Assembly (NCBI RefSeq): GCF_000219625.1
Contig: NC_018210.1
Coordinates: forward strand, 1,736,001-1,800,000
Source of the DNA: Zymoseptoria tritici IPO323
Taxonomy: Eukaryota > Ascomycota > Dothideomycetes > Mycosphaerellales > Mycosphaerellaceae
Direction: 5' to 3'
Length of the DNA stretch: 64,000 bases
In this document: piece after piece, positions 51,554 through 62,206 of the stretch
Layout of the letters: every line of letters starts with the position of its first letter
How positions within the stretch are numbered: the first letter of the stretch is position 1
Program-made: the position numbers and the translations under genes
The notes under the pieces: generated by a model
Databases searched by the model: none
What the model was told of the DNA's origin: nothing
What the model saw: the letters and a program-made list of their open reading frames with translations, nothing else

Positions 51554-53635
51554 TCATATAATCGTGAGGTCTCCGTCAACGCCATGTGATTCGCCATACA
51601 TGATGCCTTCGACGTAGCACTCGCCAACGTTCCTGTAGAATGCACCTTCTTTTCTCAGCACAACCGGCACCTTCGAGCCTCGGATCAGCCACCCGAGGTC
51701 ACCAGGGAGCGTGTTGGCAGGTAATAGACAGAAGCTGCCCAAACCCGTGAGGCCGAACCGTCGGTCGTACGATGGTAGACAGGCCGCGGCGAACACACGT
51801 ATCGCGTTCGTCGGGTGGACATCTGGATCGTCGAGGTACGCGAGGAAATCCCGTGCGAGGGAGATCGTCTGCTGTGGAGAAACAGGCTGGTCGCTTTCCC
51901 ATATATGATTGCATCCTCTTGCTTGTATTACCTCCGTGAACCGGAGGAGTAACGCATCGGATCCGTTTGGCACATCCGGGAATTCTGTGCTGCAGGCATA
52001 TTCATACCAGCGAACAAACTCTGTTAGGTTGTATCCAGTCATGTCGTACTGATCGCAGATGCGTCGTGGTGGCAGGTAGCTCTGGACGATTGTTACAGAA
52101 TCAATCGTGTAGCCGCTGCACTTCAATCTACCATTGGCATCCAATTCATCTCCAGAGCCATCATATTGGCCCAGGGTGGCATTCTCATTGTCATTAGATG
52201 TTGCGCGCTGGAGTGTTTCATGGGGTGCCGACGAGGTCGAGAAGTTGCTTGTAGGGTGCCCGAGTAAGAGGGGTCGCTGCTGAGTGCCGAAATGTGGCAC
52301 CCACGAGGGTAGTGTAGCTTGGCTGTCCTTCTTCGCTAGTCCTGCGAGTGCCAGCGTGATTGGCAATCCGAAGTAACTGTTTATCGTCCTGCTTACAGAC
52401 GTAAACAACTGCGTTGTGTCGACCGCGTAGTCCACCTGCGGTCCCTCGCAGGGGAAGCTCGACAAGCAAGTGAGGGCATAAACATCATTCAGAGGGTTGC
52501 CAGCTTGCAAGTTGCAGCACTGAGCGGCCAGCATGATCTCTGGAAAGGACAGTCTGGACTCGCGGTATTGCTGGCGAAGCATATTGGCGACAAGTATGTT
52601 CTCCACATATGGTGAGCTGAGGCCCCGATGTGTACCAAAAGTGACCATGGCTTCTATAGCATCACAGAGCGTGTCCCATGCCAGATCGACAGAGATGCAA
52701 CGTAGTCTGATAAGAGTCGACAAAACAAAGTCCGGTAATATGTATTTCCTGAAAGTCGTCAGCGAAGAACCGCCACTTATGTGAATGAGGACAGCCCACC
52801 TGGAGAAGTAAACTGAATTGAGCAGCTGGCATATTTCAGCAAAGGCCCGCGTTTCGTCGAGATCTGCCATGGCAGAAGGGCTTCCGGTGGAAGACAGTAA
52901 TGCGCCGTACTCGGATGCATAGCGGTCCAAATCGTCGGCCGCAACGTACCGGTGGCCTTGTAGTATACTGGTGGAAGACTGTGGAGAACATGGAGCAGGC
53001 GCAATTGTGGCGACTTGTGCCAATAGGCTAGCCGTTGATTCTGTCAACTGCACGTTGGTCCAGCCGATAGTGAGCTTTGAGTTTAGACAAATTCTAGGCA
53101 GGAGTTGTACGTGCTGCGACTCTTCGATCAGATTGGAATGATCAATGCAGATGAAGCCCACCCAGTACCGCTCGATGCCGTAAGCCTTATTCTCTCGCAA
53201 GGATTCCAGGATTCTCGCCATCGTCGGACTTACATCTAAACGCAGTCTGTCACACATTACTGTGCATGACTCCGAATCTGAATTATCGATATCATGGCTG
53301 ATGTAGGCGTAGTCTGGTGCTTCGTCGAGGAGGACATGATGCATGAAGATCTCCAGGGGACTCCCCGAGCGGGCGGGAAGTATCTCTATCAAGCGGATCT
53401 CGCCTCTGTCCAGCGCCCAATATTCGCGGAAAGGTCCTGGACTAGGGATGGGCAGCCTGTGATGCGTAGGTTGCGTTGGATTCAAGACGGTGTACGTCGA
53501 GTGGCGAGCACCCCGAGAGGACCACTCCAAGGCCTTCATCTCTGACCCCGCCCAGGTGGAATAATGCCAGCTCTTGCCACGAGCGAGTTGTTGCGGGCTC
53601 CAGATATCTGACAGATCTTGATCGTGGCCGCACAA
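51554..53635 (-). CDS. Degenerate HET-domain protein
   Basis: Open frame 53635-51554 (693 aa). A 51-nt in-frame intron at 52799-52749 (GTGGGC...CTGAC...TTTCAG) is likely, because splicing joins YFSR to KYILPDFVLSTLIRLRC, matching the HET core pattern of YFSRxWxxQE followed by a Trp-containing strand; this gives 676 aa. The HET region starts near residue 77 (DRGEIRLIEILPARSG) with landmark strands altered: YAYISHDIDNS for YxALSYxWG, and FICIDHSNLIEESQHV for DAICINQxDxxERxxQV. Further HET features are NDVYALTCLSS and ATLPSWVPHFG. HET domains trigger regulated cell death in vegetative incompatibility. The divergence of both signature motifs may mean a specialised or weakened domain. Confidence 0.78.
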   Translation of the reverse strand: MCGHDQDLSDIWSPQQLARGKSWHYSTWAGSEMKALEWSSRGARHSTYTVLNPTQPTHHRLPIPSPGPFREYWALDRGEIRLIEILPARSGSPLEIFMHHVLLDEAPDYAYISHDIDNSDSESCTVMCDRLRLDVSPTMARILESLRENKAYGIERYWVGFICIDHSNLIEESQHVQLLPRICLNSKLTIGWTNVQLTESTASLLAQVATIAPAPCSPQSSTSILQGHRYVAADDLDRYASEYGALLSSTGSPSAMADLDETRAFAEICQLLNSVYFSRWAVLIHISGGSSLTTFRKYILPDFVLSTLIRLRCISVDLAWDTLCDAIEAMVTFGTHRGLSSPYVENILVANMLRQQYRESRLSFPEIMLAAQCCNLQAGNPLNDVYALTCLSSFPCEGPQVDYAVDTTQLFTSVSRTINSYFGLPITLALAGLAKKDSQATLPSWVPHFGTQQRPLLLGHPTSNFSTSSAPHETLQRATSNDNENATLGQYDGSGDELDANGRLKCSGYTIDSVTIVQSYLPPRRICDQYDMTGYNLTEFVRWYEYACSTEFPDVPNGSDALLLRFTEVIQARGCNHIWESDQPVSPQQTISLARDFLAYLDDPDVHPTNAIRVFAAACLPSYDRRFGLTGLGSFCLLPANTLPGDLGWLIRGSKVPVVLRKEGAFYRNVGECYVEGIMYGESHGVDGDLTII

Positions 53636-54045
53636 GTGTGCTCATTCTTGAATGTTGGCATGAGGTCGCCTGTCAGCATGCTGACCTTGCATGAGCTCCC
53701 CTCCATCGAACTGAGTGCTGTCAGTTCCAGCTTTCCTGCGGGTGACGTTTTCTCTTGTCAGATTTCGCGAGCCCAGAGACATGGTGGGACGGACATCCCC
53801 TATGAATTATCTCGTTGTCGAGGCGATGTTGTGAAATTGATAAGGCAGGAGAGCTGGCGACTCGGATCCGCAGCGCTCCCGATTTGGGCAATGTAGCCGA
53901 AGGCAACTCTTGCGATACCTGGTATTTCTGTTTGCTTACTCAGTGTTGTACATTGAAGGGCGTATCATGACTTCTTCATCATGCCCTAGATAACAACACA
54001 CCTGGTCGCTCACTTGTGATCGGGCCTCAACTTATCGTCGCCGCC
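53636..54045. promoter_or_regulatory. Divergent intergenic region
   Basis: 410 bp between the HET gene (minus) and the D-amino-acid oxidase gene (plus). No specific site recognised. Confidence 0.4.
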
Positions 54046-55362
54046 ATGGCGTCAAACATTGTCGTTTTAGGGTATCTTATCTGCTGTCGAACTCTATCAA
54101 TGCTCCCAAGCTCACTTACTTCCTAGTGCAGGTGTGACAGGCCTGACAACGGCACTGGTACTCGCGAAGAACGGTCATAGAGTCACCATCGTTGCGAAGC
54201 ACATGCCGGGTGATTACGACATCGAATATGCTTCACCATGGGCTGGAGCGAACTATCTTCCGTGAGTGCACTGAGTCCAACCGATGAGAATTCGGTCTGA
54301 AATTCTCCTCAGAGTCAGCAAACCCAACACACAGTTCGAGTCGTTCGAGCGAAGAACATGGCCGGAGTTGGAGAGACTTGCACGAGATGTGCCTGAAGCT
54401 GGAGTTCACTTTCAAGGTGAGGAATGAGGCCATTGCTCGCAATATCTTCACGGGTCAAACTGACACGAACAAGATACCTACCTGTACCGACGATCGAAAG
54501 ATGTCAATTCGCCAGTAGGAGATTGGTTCAAAGAGCTCATCAGAGAGGACGCGTGGTTCAAGGATGTCGTTCCGAACGTACGACTCACTTCAATCGATGG
54601 ATCTCCTCCGCAACCACCACTAACATCTCACAGTTCAAAGTCTTGTCAAAAGCTCAAACTCCAGACGGAATGGACGGCGGCACATCCTTCACCTCAGTCT
54701 GCATCAACACAGCTCTCTACCTACCCTGGCTCGCATCACAATGTCTAGCACTCGGCTCCGTGCTCAAAAGAGGAATCGTCGAGCATGTAACCGACGCCGC
54801 GAAGCTCCACCACAGCGGCAGACCCGCAGACCTCGTGGTCAACTGCACGGGACTCTCGTCACTCAAACTCGGCGGCGTGGAGGATACCACTCTCTACCCT
54901 GCTCGTGGACAGATCGTGCTCGTCCGCAATAGTCCTGGAGTCATGGCTTCTACCTCCGGCACAGATGATGGTCCAGATGAGGCTGTGTACATCATGGATC
55001 GTGCAGCGGGAGGTGGTTGTGTGCTTGGTGGATGTCTACAGAAGGGTAACTGGGAGAGTCAGCCAGATCCCAACCTCGCGGTGCGGATTATGAAGCGGGC
55101 GGTGGAATTGTGTCCGCAAATGGTTCCACCGGGTGCTGGTATTGAGGCGTTGAGCGTGATTCGGCATGGTGTTGGGTTGAGGCCGATGCGTGAGGATGGT
55201 ATCAGAGTCGACAAGGAGGTGATTGCCGGCCCGGATGGTCGGAAGGTGGCTGTTGTGCACAATTATGGTCATGGAGGCTATGGCTATCAGACGTCGTATG
55301 GTGCGACTGCTGATGCTGTGAAGCTGGTCGAGGAGGCGCTTCAGCAGAAGGCCAGGCTTTGA
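54046..55362 (+). CDS. D-amino-acid oxidase, peroxisomal
   Basis: Five exons, 54046-54071, 54127-54261, 54313-54416, 54474-54577 and 54634-55362, all with GT-AG borders and consistent phases, give 365 aa, normal for the family. FAD-binding [20 protein letters not shown] at 5-25. The DAO-type regions [41 protein letters not shown], the substrate-binding loop with [13 protein letters not shown], and the C-terminal FAD motif [15 protein letters not shown] are all present. The protein ends ARL, an acceptable type 1 peroxisomal targeting signal. It oxidises D-amino acids to 2-oxo acids with release of ammonia and hydrogen peroxide, allowing their use as nitrogen source. Not seen as one open frame because of the short 5' exons. 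Confidence 0.93.
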
Positions 55363-55707
55363 GGTGAGGAGGCAGGTAGTTTCGACAGAACGTGCCAGCT
55401 GACAGCTATACAATCACGTACGGTAGCAGGTCTCGAATTTAGCTTGTCAAACTGTCACACATGTCAAAGAATGTCGTGAAGTTGTTCCCGCGTGGTAGAT
55501 TCAACACGTGGAGACCGGTTAAATGTGGCTGTGCAGGATGACGCTGCGGCGCCAGGAGAAACGAGAGCTCCAGCCAGGCACAACCGAGCTCATCTCAACG
55601 AACATCAATACCACCACCAGCTAGATTCCATCCCTCCGACATACTTCCAGGACCCGTCGCATCGATCGGAATATTCTCGGACACTTGCCGATACGACAAT
55701 CACAGCC
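55363..55707. other. Intergenic region
   Basis: 345 bp between plus-strand genes. CA-rich sequence near 55600 precedes the next start. Nothing else recognised. Confidence 0.4.
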
Positions 55708-56405
55708 ATGGACTTCTCCGACATCTTGTCAGTCCCCTCGCGACTCGAGCGCATCGCAGGTGCCTGGAATATACGCTGACCCGGATATCTAGTCGCATGG
55801 CCAACCTGGCAGTGGGTGTATTCATGCTTCTCGGCGGAATCGGACAATTCTTCGATGGGAGTGGCGTACACCTCTCAGTGTAAGGACCAGTGGCACAAAG
55901 ATTGAATTGGAGAAACAAGCTGAGAGAACGTACAGCCAGAGCTTGATCATAGCAGTCTATCTGTTCATCTTCGGCATCTGTAAGGATCAAGCTATTGCAA
56001 CATCCTACGACTTGTACTAACGATAATGAATTACAGCGACCGCCCTTCTCGGTACGATGACCCACACGACTACAGTCTCGTCGAATGCAACCCGCTTACA
56101 CCCTTTGCAGAATTCCAAATCCCGCCTCAAGTCGCTCGATATGCGTCTTTCATGTTCTCCTTCATTGGACGTGGAGCTTGTAAGAGATATGAAAGATCCA
56201 GGACAGGAGAACACAGACTAATGATACAACAGTCTACCTATTCGTGGGCTGCATAACCATGGGCGATAACTGGTGGAAGTACGTCGCGGGAGGCCTTGTT
56301 GCTCTCGCTGGAGTGGGATACATTGGATTGGAGTTCGTGCCGAGCATTGAGCCTCCGGCGAATATGAGGGATGCCGATGCTGGTTGGGGCGCTGAGCAGG
56401 TCTAG
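55708..56405 (+). CDS. COPI-associated (TVP15-like) tetraspan membrane protein, six exons
   Basis: Exons 55708-55727, 55793-55879, 55936-55979, 56037-56051, 56111-56179 and 56233-56405; phases agree throughout and give 135 aa. Exon 4 is a 15-nt microexon coding TALL plus split codons. The product shows four hydrophobic segments (MANLAVGVFMLLGGIGQFF; QSLIIAVYLFIFGIS; YASFMFSFIGRGAFYLFVGC; YVAGGLVALAGVGYIGLEFV), the family motifs EFQIPPQVARYASFMFSFIG and FVGCITMGDNWWKY, and a short acidic tail. This matches the PF08507 COPI-associated protein family that includes yeast Tvp15 of late Golgi vesicles. A role in Golgi traffic is inferred from the family. Confidence 0.85.
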
Positions 56406-57939
56406 ATGGATGGAAAGACCATGCGACTGGACGAAGTGCTGCTCGGTCAGCGGTGAACCAGCCGGGATCTGCTGCTACGTGGCAACGAAGTCCTGCGACT
56501 TGGCGTGTACAATACTCCGGCAGAGTAATGATGGATGCGAGAGAGGAGATTTTGGATGTGGAGGCTCAGGAGCACGAAGCGAGCGGAAGCTTTGGATTGC
56601 GTCGTCGGGGAGCACTGCATAAACAGGCAATGCGCTGACTGCGTACGATATTCCTCATTCATGCTCCCAGTGATACATGTTCTCACTGTCGAACAGACAA
56701 TAGTACTTCCACGTGCGTCGTCGAGAGGAGAGGCCCTCGATGAAAGTGGTAACATTTACAACTGGCAAGACCCGTGCTCAAAAGTACCGCCAATTTCCGG
56801 GCGTCAGGCGTATGTCCTGCACGCCTCGCGAGAAAAGTCATTCCCTTGACGCAGTGGCTTAGCGTGTCGTTCTTATATTTGTCCTTCGGGACTGATATGG
56901 CCTTGCCTTTCATGGTTATGCGAAAGTCGCGAGTTCGAAGTAGGTTTTATCCTCTTCCGTTGTTATCAACGATCAACTCGCTAATTTCTCTCACCAGTCT
57001 CGCAGGGAATACCAATTCTTTTTGTCTTTTTGCCTTCTGAACTGTGATGGTGACTCGGGAGTGGTAGACATGAGGTGGCGGAAGAAAACACTTGTTAGCA
57101 CGCTCTTTTGACCAGTAGATGAAAGGGGTTACTGCTAGATCATGTACGGTACCTCCTTTCGCCTAGCCGAGCTACATACTAGCAGAAAGGAGCAGCGGAA
57201 CCGAACCCGGCTGAACAGCATTCGACGAGAATATTTCGAGATCGCCGAGGAGCTCTTGAAGGTCACAATTGATCAGTCCTCTACAGCTGTATGCGACTTT
57301 GGGGCCACCTGTAGCTTGTAGGGTCGCGTTCAGCTCTCCTTTCATACTTTGGAGGCTCTATTCGATCTGATGTAGTGTCCATGGTTTCCGTAGCATGTCA
57401 TCTAGGCCTCGTTGATTGTCGCGTGATGGATCAAATCTGATCAACTCCAATCGAAGGGATAGGGCAAGACTACGCTCCCACGCGAAGCAAATTACATCCG
57501 AACTGCCATGCAGTAGACTTGTCCTGAACCGGAACAAATGCAAGAAGCCGACCAAGCCGACGTGCGCCAGAGCGAGGATGTGGAGACGCTTGGGGGACGA
57601 CCGATCGCCGAGCTTAATTTTGGGAGCGGGCTGGGCCATTTTTTCACAGCCAGAGCAACCCGGACCGAGAATTGGATCGTGTGGAAGGGGCTGTTCTCAC
57701 CCATTTTCAAGTCTCCTTTTAATAGCATTTCGCGTCTTCTCTTCGACTGTCAACGACGACGCGCTTTTCCACTCCGTCAACGACCTCCTGCGACTCCATC
57801 TCACGGCCAAAGGAACCTCCGCTGCCGTAACGCGTCCCCGCATTCCTCCTGGTTCATATCACACGGCCTGGTGGCGATATGCGATAGACCGCGCATTGAT
57901 CGCACGACAGGCACACGTGTACAGCAAACATCGCGAGTC
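56406..57939. other. Intergenic region
   Basis: About 1.5 kb. An open frame from 57538 runs into the glycosyltransferase gene, but its extra N-terminus lacks a targeting pattern and is treated as 5' UTR. Short frames elsewhere are unsupported. No RNA gene could be confirmed. Confidence 0.4.
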
Positions 57940-59205
57940 ATGCTCGTAAGACTACCCCGACCAAGGCGAATCGCCTTTGTTGTGCTCGCGGCCGTTGCAG
58001 TCCTCTTTTTCCTGTTTAAAGGCGAGGGCAATTCACATCCGGTCGACATCCAGGCTCTACAAAATTACGATGGAGCTCTTGCGGCGCGGCAACCGACATC
58101 GGACGAGGAGATTGGAGCCATGTGTCGAAAGCACGGATTCACGCAGTACAGAGAGCAGGGCAGCCGCAAACGCAAGGTGTATGACATGTTCCTCATCTCG
58201 ACCGAGTTGGATTGGCTGGAGATCAGACTGAACACGCTGGCACCTTATGTGGACTACTTTATCATTGTCGAATCGCCGACGACCTTTACCGGAATGCACA
58301 AACCGCTGCATCTGGAGCAGAATTGGAAGAACTTTACGAAATTCCACGACCAGATCTTTCACACGGTTGTGAAGGACCCGGGTCCGAGTCTTGGCTACAG
58401 CACTTGGACTCATGAGGACTTCATGCGTGATTCCTTGTATTTCAGCGCGTTTGCAGCGTTGACCGGCAAGAAGGAGGCTCGAGAGGGCGATGTGATTATA
58501 GTCAGCGATGTCGACGAGATCCCGAAGCCGGAGACCTTGATTGCACTGCGAAACTGCGACATCCCGGACCGAGTGACTTTGAGGAGTCACTTTTATTACT
58601 ACTCTTTTCAATGGCTCCATGTTGGACAGCAATGGCCACACCCGCAGGCTACCGTCTTCAAGACGCTCTCCACGACGATAAAGCCCTCTCATCTCCGGGC
58701 GGGAATTGGAGGAATCCAAACCAGCATTCCATTTTTGGGCGCAATCCGAAGATGGCGAGAAAAGGCCGACATGTGGGACGCCGCATGGCATTGCTCTTCT
58801 GGCTTTGCGACTTTGAGGGAGGTCATCACGAAGATGAACAGCTTCTCCCACACGCCGTTGAATACTCCAGAGAACCGTGACCGGGAGAATATCAAGGACC
58901 GAGTGCGGAATGGCAAGGATTTGTACGGCAGGCGAGGAGAGAGATATCAGCGGGTTGACAACAACCACGATGTGCCGCAGTATGTGTTGGAGAATCGTCA
59001 AAAGTACGGCTATCTCCTTGACCGCGATGGCAAGACTGCTGGCTTTGAGGATTGGAACGTCACCGAGGAGGACGAGAAGGCTGCGATGGAGGCCAGGAGG
59101 AAGGCTAGGCAGGAAGAGAATTTGAAAATCCAGCAGGCATTCCAGAAAGCAGAGGAGATTGCGGCGAAGAAGGCGGCCGCTGAAAGGGCCAAGCAGGGCG
59201 CGTGA
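57940..59205 (+). CDS. Glycosyltransferase family 17 protein (beta-1,4-GlcNAc transferase-like), Golgi type II
   Basis: 421 aa from the Met at 57940 (MLVRLPRPRRIAFVVLAAVAVLFFLF), which gives a short basic cytosolic tail and one signal anchor, the normal type II layout. The frame is open 134 codons further upstream, but that part does not look conserved. The luminal domain has the GT17 features KVYDMFLISTELDWLEIRL, YVDYFIIVESPTTFTG, a DVDEIP metal-binding-type motif near 190-195, and SHFYYYSFQW. The C-terminal 60 residues are a Lys/Glu/Ala-rich helix. GT17 includes the animal enzyme that adds bisecting GlcNAc (MGAT3); the fungal acceptor is not known to me. Confidence 0.9.
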   Translation: MLVRLPRPRRIAFVVLAAVAVLFFLFKGEGNSHPVDIQALQNYDGALAARQPTSDEEIGAMCRKHGFTQYREQGSRKRKVYDMFLISTELDWLEIRLNTLAPYVDYFIIVESPTTFTGMHKPLHLEQNWKNFTKFHDQIFHTVVKDPGPSLGYSTWTHEDFMRDSLYFSAFAALTGKKEAREGDVIIVSDVDEIPKPETLIALRNCDIPDRVTLRSHFYYYSFQWLHVGQQWPHPQATVFKTLSTTIKPSHLRAGIGGIQTSIPFLGAIRRWREKADMWDAAWHCSSGFATLREVITKMNSFSHTPLNTPENRDRENIKDRVRNGKDLYGRRGERYQRVDNNHDVPQYVLENRQKYGYLLDRDGKTAGFEDWNVTEEDEKAAMEARRKARQEENLKIQQAFQKAEEIAAKKAAAERAKQGA

Positions 59206-60167
59206 GCAAGTGTCGAGAATTAGAGCATGAATGAAGAGGTGGACGTGGCATGTAGCAGCGAGCTCGGATGGATCGTCAGACTCGATATCCCGTTCGAGAA
59301 GAGCTATCGATTGCCAGAGCGCAACAGGCTACGTCTGCAAGAGAGTAGAACAGCGGGTCGAACAGTCGGTCTTTGGTCGCCACTGCTTCCCCATCAACAA
59401 GAGATTGATGACAAGAAGGTGCATAATGCGTGACAGGACGAGCTTGAAGAAGAGAGCATTGGATAGATCAGCGATTGTACATTACTTTCAAACCCAGAAT
59501 CACACTTTGAGCTAGCGAATAGCAAGATAGAACGAGCCTCATTGACACGTGCGACTTCAGATCCATCCGTATCAGCGGTAAGAGCGGTTGCGTGGACAAC
59601 ATATCCGCCGATTTACCATGCAGTATGCGTTCTCAATGGCATCTTTACCTCTCATCATGTTTCACAAGCAAAAAGCTCCTCCCTCCCCCGCGTCCCTTCC
59701 CAAAGCAGACCTCTCAAACACCTATAATTCACTCCTCATGGTCGTAGCTTTCGACCTGATTGGTCGCCGAGCTTCCATAACAGGCAATTCAGCCAGAGCG
59801 AATGGCAGTCGGAGTCCGGAGCACAACCATGTTGACCGCCACTCGGTGCATTGTGATCTGGGTGCCGAAGTGGTGTGGTGATTGTTGTGCTGATTGATGA
59901 ATAGGTGCTACGGCCGCAGTGCGGGACTGTGAGCTTGTGTTGAGGACCACAGGGTATATACACCGGAGCCACGACTTGACCTCAAAAGCTACGCGAGCTG
60001 GTCTCTCGAGTGACGAGTATTCTGTTAATCTTGCTGCTATCATTGCGATCTTAGTACAATACTCGATCTTCTACGCAGTTTCTCCACAGAAGTCGGTAGA
60101 AGTCCTCTCGCGAATCTTCCGGAGAATTCCCGAGCGACATATCGACCTCCCGCCGAAGTCCGCCAGC
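59206..60167. other. Intergenic region
   Basis: About 960 bp between plus-strand genes. Frames present overlap on both strands and show no domains. It should contain the promoter of the next small gene. Confidence 0.35.
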
Positions 60168-60632
60168 ATGAATACAACCTCCCTCGTCCTCAACGGCCGT
60201 ACAACAACCGACGTACCTCTATCCTCCACACAAGAACGACGAAGCTCTATTCTACGCAGCTTTTCGAATCCCATGCTTCCTTCCCTCTCAGCACTCAATG
60301 CCGTCAATCTGGCGAAGCTCGGATCGGCGCCGTCTTCTCCAACGTTTTCCGGCGCATCCACACCTCGTCGTCCGGGCAGTGCGCGGTCCAATTCGAGCGG
60401 CTGGTATACACCCAATGAGAATAATCTGACGCTGGAGGATCTTGCAAATCGACTGAAAACGAGGTCCAAGAGGTTGGAGATATGGCAAGGACGATGCGCG
60501 CAGAATATCGTCATGGCGTTGTTGAGGCCAACGCCGCTGGTGCTGTTCTTATTCAATCCGGTTTGTTTATTGATGGTGTGGATATGTGTGGTGGTGTGGT
60601 GGATGTGGAGCCCTGGTCGTGGGGTTGACTGA
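60168..60632 (+). CDS. Small Ser-rich protein with C-terminal hydrophobic segment, unknown
   Basis: From the Met at 60168 (MNTTSLVLNGRTTTDVPL) the frame gives 154 aa; upstream codons are open back to 59919 but look like 5' UTR. Residues 1-85 are Ser/Thr/Pro-rich (APSSPTFSGASTPRRPGSAR). Residues 90-120 form a possible helix (LTLEDLANRLKTRSKRLEIW). Residues 125-148 are strongly hydrophobic (TPLVLFLFNPVCLLMVWICV), consistent with a tail anchor. An intron starting at GTTTGT (60559) is also possible and would change the C-terminus. It converges with the XAP5 gene. I do not recognise the family. Confidence 0.5.
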   Translation: MNTTSLVLNGRTTTDVPLSSTQERRSSILRSFSNPMLPSLSALNAVNLAKLGSAPSSPTFSGASTPRRPGSARSNSSGWYTPNENNLTLEDLANRLKTRSKRLEIWQGRCAQNIVMALLRPTPLVLFLFNPVCLLMVWICVVVWWMWSPGRGVD

Positions 60633-60795
60633 GCAAGGCCATTACCCGGAGTGGACGCTCAACCCTCTCGCCCTCGTTTCTGGATGGACCAACACGATGG
60701 GAGAGACTGAGCTCGACGAGATCGAGCTCGACAACTTTCAATTCGCAGTTGGTGCTTCAGCCGGCCGTTCGCCAACGCCCAGGGGTCGATATCTC

Positions 60796-62060
60796 TCACC
60801 GCGAACGCGAGAAGAACATATTGTTTCCGTCCTTATCCTTCCGAACTCCGGTCGAATAATCCCTGGTCGCATCGTATTCCTCCCAAGTACTCGCTGGATA
60901 AATATGCTTGTTGCGCTCATACCACCGGCGATCAACGACCTTGGTCATGTTCGGATCATCTTCGAAGCCTTCAAGTTCGGAGTCGTCCGATCCCACGATT
61001 GCGGCGGCTTGTTGCTTGCGTTGAGCGGCGGTCATCAGATGGTTGGCGCTGTCCGCCGCTTCCGATGCAGCGGAATCAGACGCATCGCTCGCAGGGAGAA
61101 GGTCCTTCGGTGTGGCGGAGGTTGGTTCGGAAGAGTAGACGAATAGGGGCCCCAGATATCCGACGCTACGATTGATGATGAAATGATGAAACTCATAGTG
61201 CTGTGACAAAATGTTAGCTTCACTGCGAATCCTTGTGATCGCTTCTCCTGCTCACCTGAGGAATGATCAAATCGCCCTTGACCAACATGAGATCGTCGAC
61301 CGAGATTCGTGCCCAGTCTCTGCGACCCTTGTCTGCCTTGTCCGCGCCGACCTTGCGTGCTCGCTCGAGAAACAGCCATATGTGGTCGCCTTTCTTCATC
61401 CTGCACATTCCGCCAGGCTGGTTCTTGCCATCGTAGAAAACAAATGGTAGCACAAACTCCGTAGCTTTGACGGCCTCTTGTATTTGTGTGTATTCCTTCC
61501 GCAATGCCTCCTTGAGCTGAGCTTCTTTCAACAGTGCTGATTTGGTCATGGCTTTTGGCTGGTGACCGAGAGTAGCATTGGGTCGGAGCGGACGCTTCTT
61601 GAACGGTGCGGTCGATGCATCGGATACTGTCTCGGAATCGGTCGCTGGAGCGGAGGCATTCGGAGACGTGGATGTGGGTGTTTGGGCGGTACTCGTGTCC
61701 ACTCCCTGCTCTTCTTCATCGTCGTCCCCGAATGACAATGCACCCTTCTTCACGGCCTTCTTCCTCTTCTTGAATGCGCTTTTGGCAACCGGTTCACTGT
61801 ACTTGGTCCGTTAGTCTCCGGTCTCTCGAGGATGCCTTCCTCGTCAATTCTTACCGTACATCTGGTGTGGTCGCTCCACTTGCAGTCGTACTGACAGCTC
61901 CACTAGCACTGACATCCTGCGCTGCCTCCAAAGCTTCAGCACGACGCTTGCGGAAGTCGTTCAAGGTGACCAGTCCGACGGTGTCAGCTTTCAGTCGATC
62001 CTCAACATCTGGTGCCTGAGCTGTGAAGCGCGAGTTGGTATTGTCCGGGTTGTCCGCCAT
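60796..62060 (-). CDS. XAP5/FAM50 family nuclear protein
   Basis: Exons 62060-61855, 61796-61256 and 61200-60796 give 383 aa; both introns are canonical (GTAAGA...ACAG, GTGAGC...ACAG). The N-terminus contains VGLVTLNDFRKRRAEALEAA. The middle is basic then acidic (FKKRKKAVKKGALSFGDDDEEEQG). The XAP5 core follows: LPFVFYDGKNQPGGMCRMKK, DHIWLFLERARK, RISVDDLMLVKGDLIIPQ, HYEFHHFIINRSVG, and near the end RRWYERNKHIYPASTWEEYD. Family members are nuclear and linked to splicing and gene regulation (XAP5 CIRCADIAN TIMEKEEPER in plants, FAM50A in humans). It shares a 146-bp divergent promoter with the TTC1-like gene. Confidence 0.92.
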
Positions 62061-62206
62061 GGCTAGTGGATGTAGAAGACGAGGTTCGGTTTCACAAAAG
62101 TTGCGACTTCAAGATTCTGGGACGGCTCAAATTTGTTCCGCTCTTCACATGTCAAACCCTCCAGAGCTTCGACCGTCATAGCGACTAACATCTCCAAACA
62201 CACAAC
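62061..62206. promoter_or_regulatory. Compact divergent promoter, XAP5 / TTC1-like
   Basis: Only 146 bp separate the two opposite start codons, so the genes must share regulatory DNA and possibly 5' UTR space. Confidence 0.7.

Noticed and set aside
56840..56960. Possible tRNA (GCAGTGGCTTAGCGTG ... GAGTTCGAAGTAGG)
   Set aside because: A TTCGA is present but no paired acceptor, D or T stems could be built.
57538..57939. 134-codon N-terminal extension of the GT17 protein
   Set aside because: A start at 57940 gives a standard type II signal anchor; the extension would bury it.
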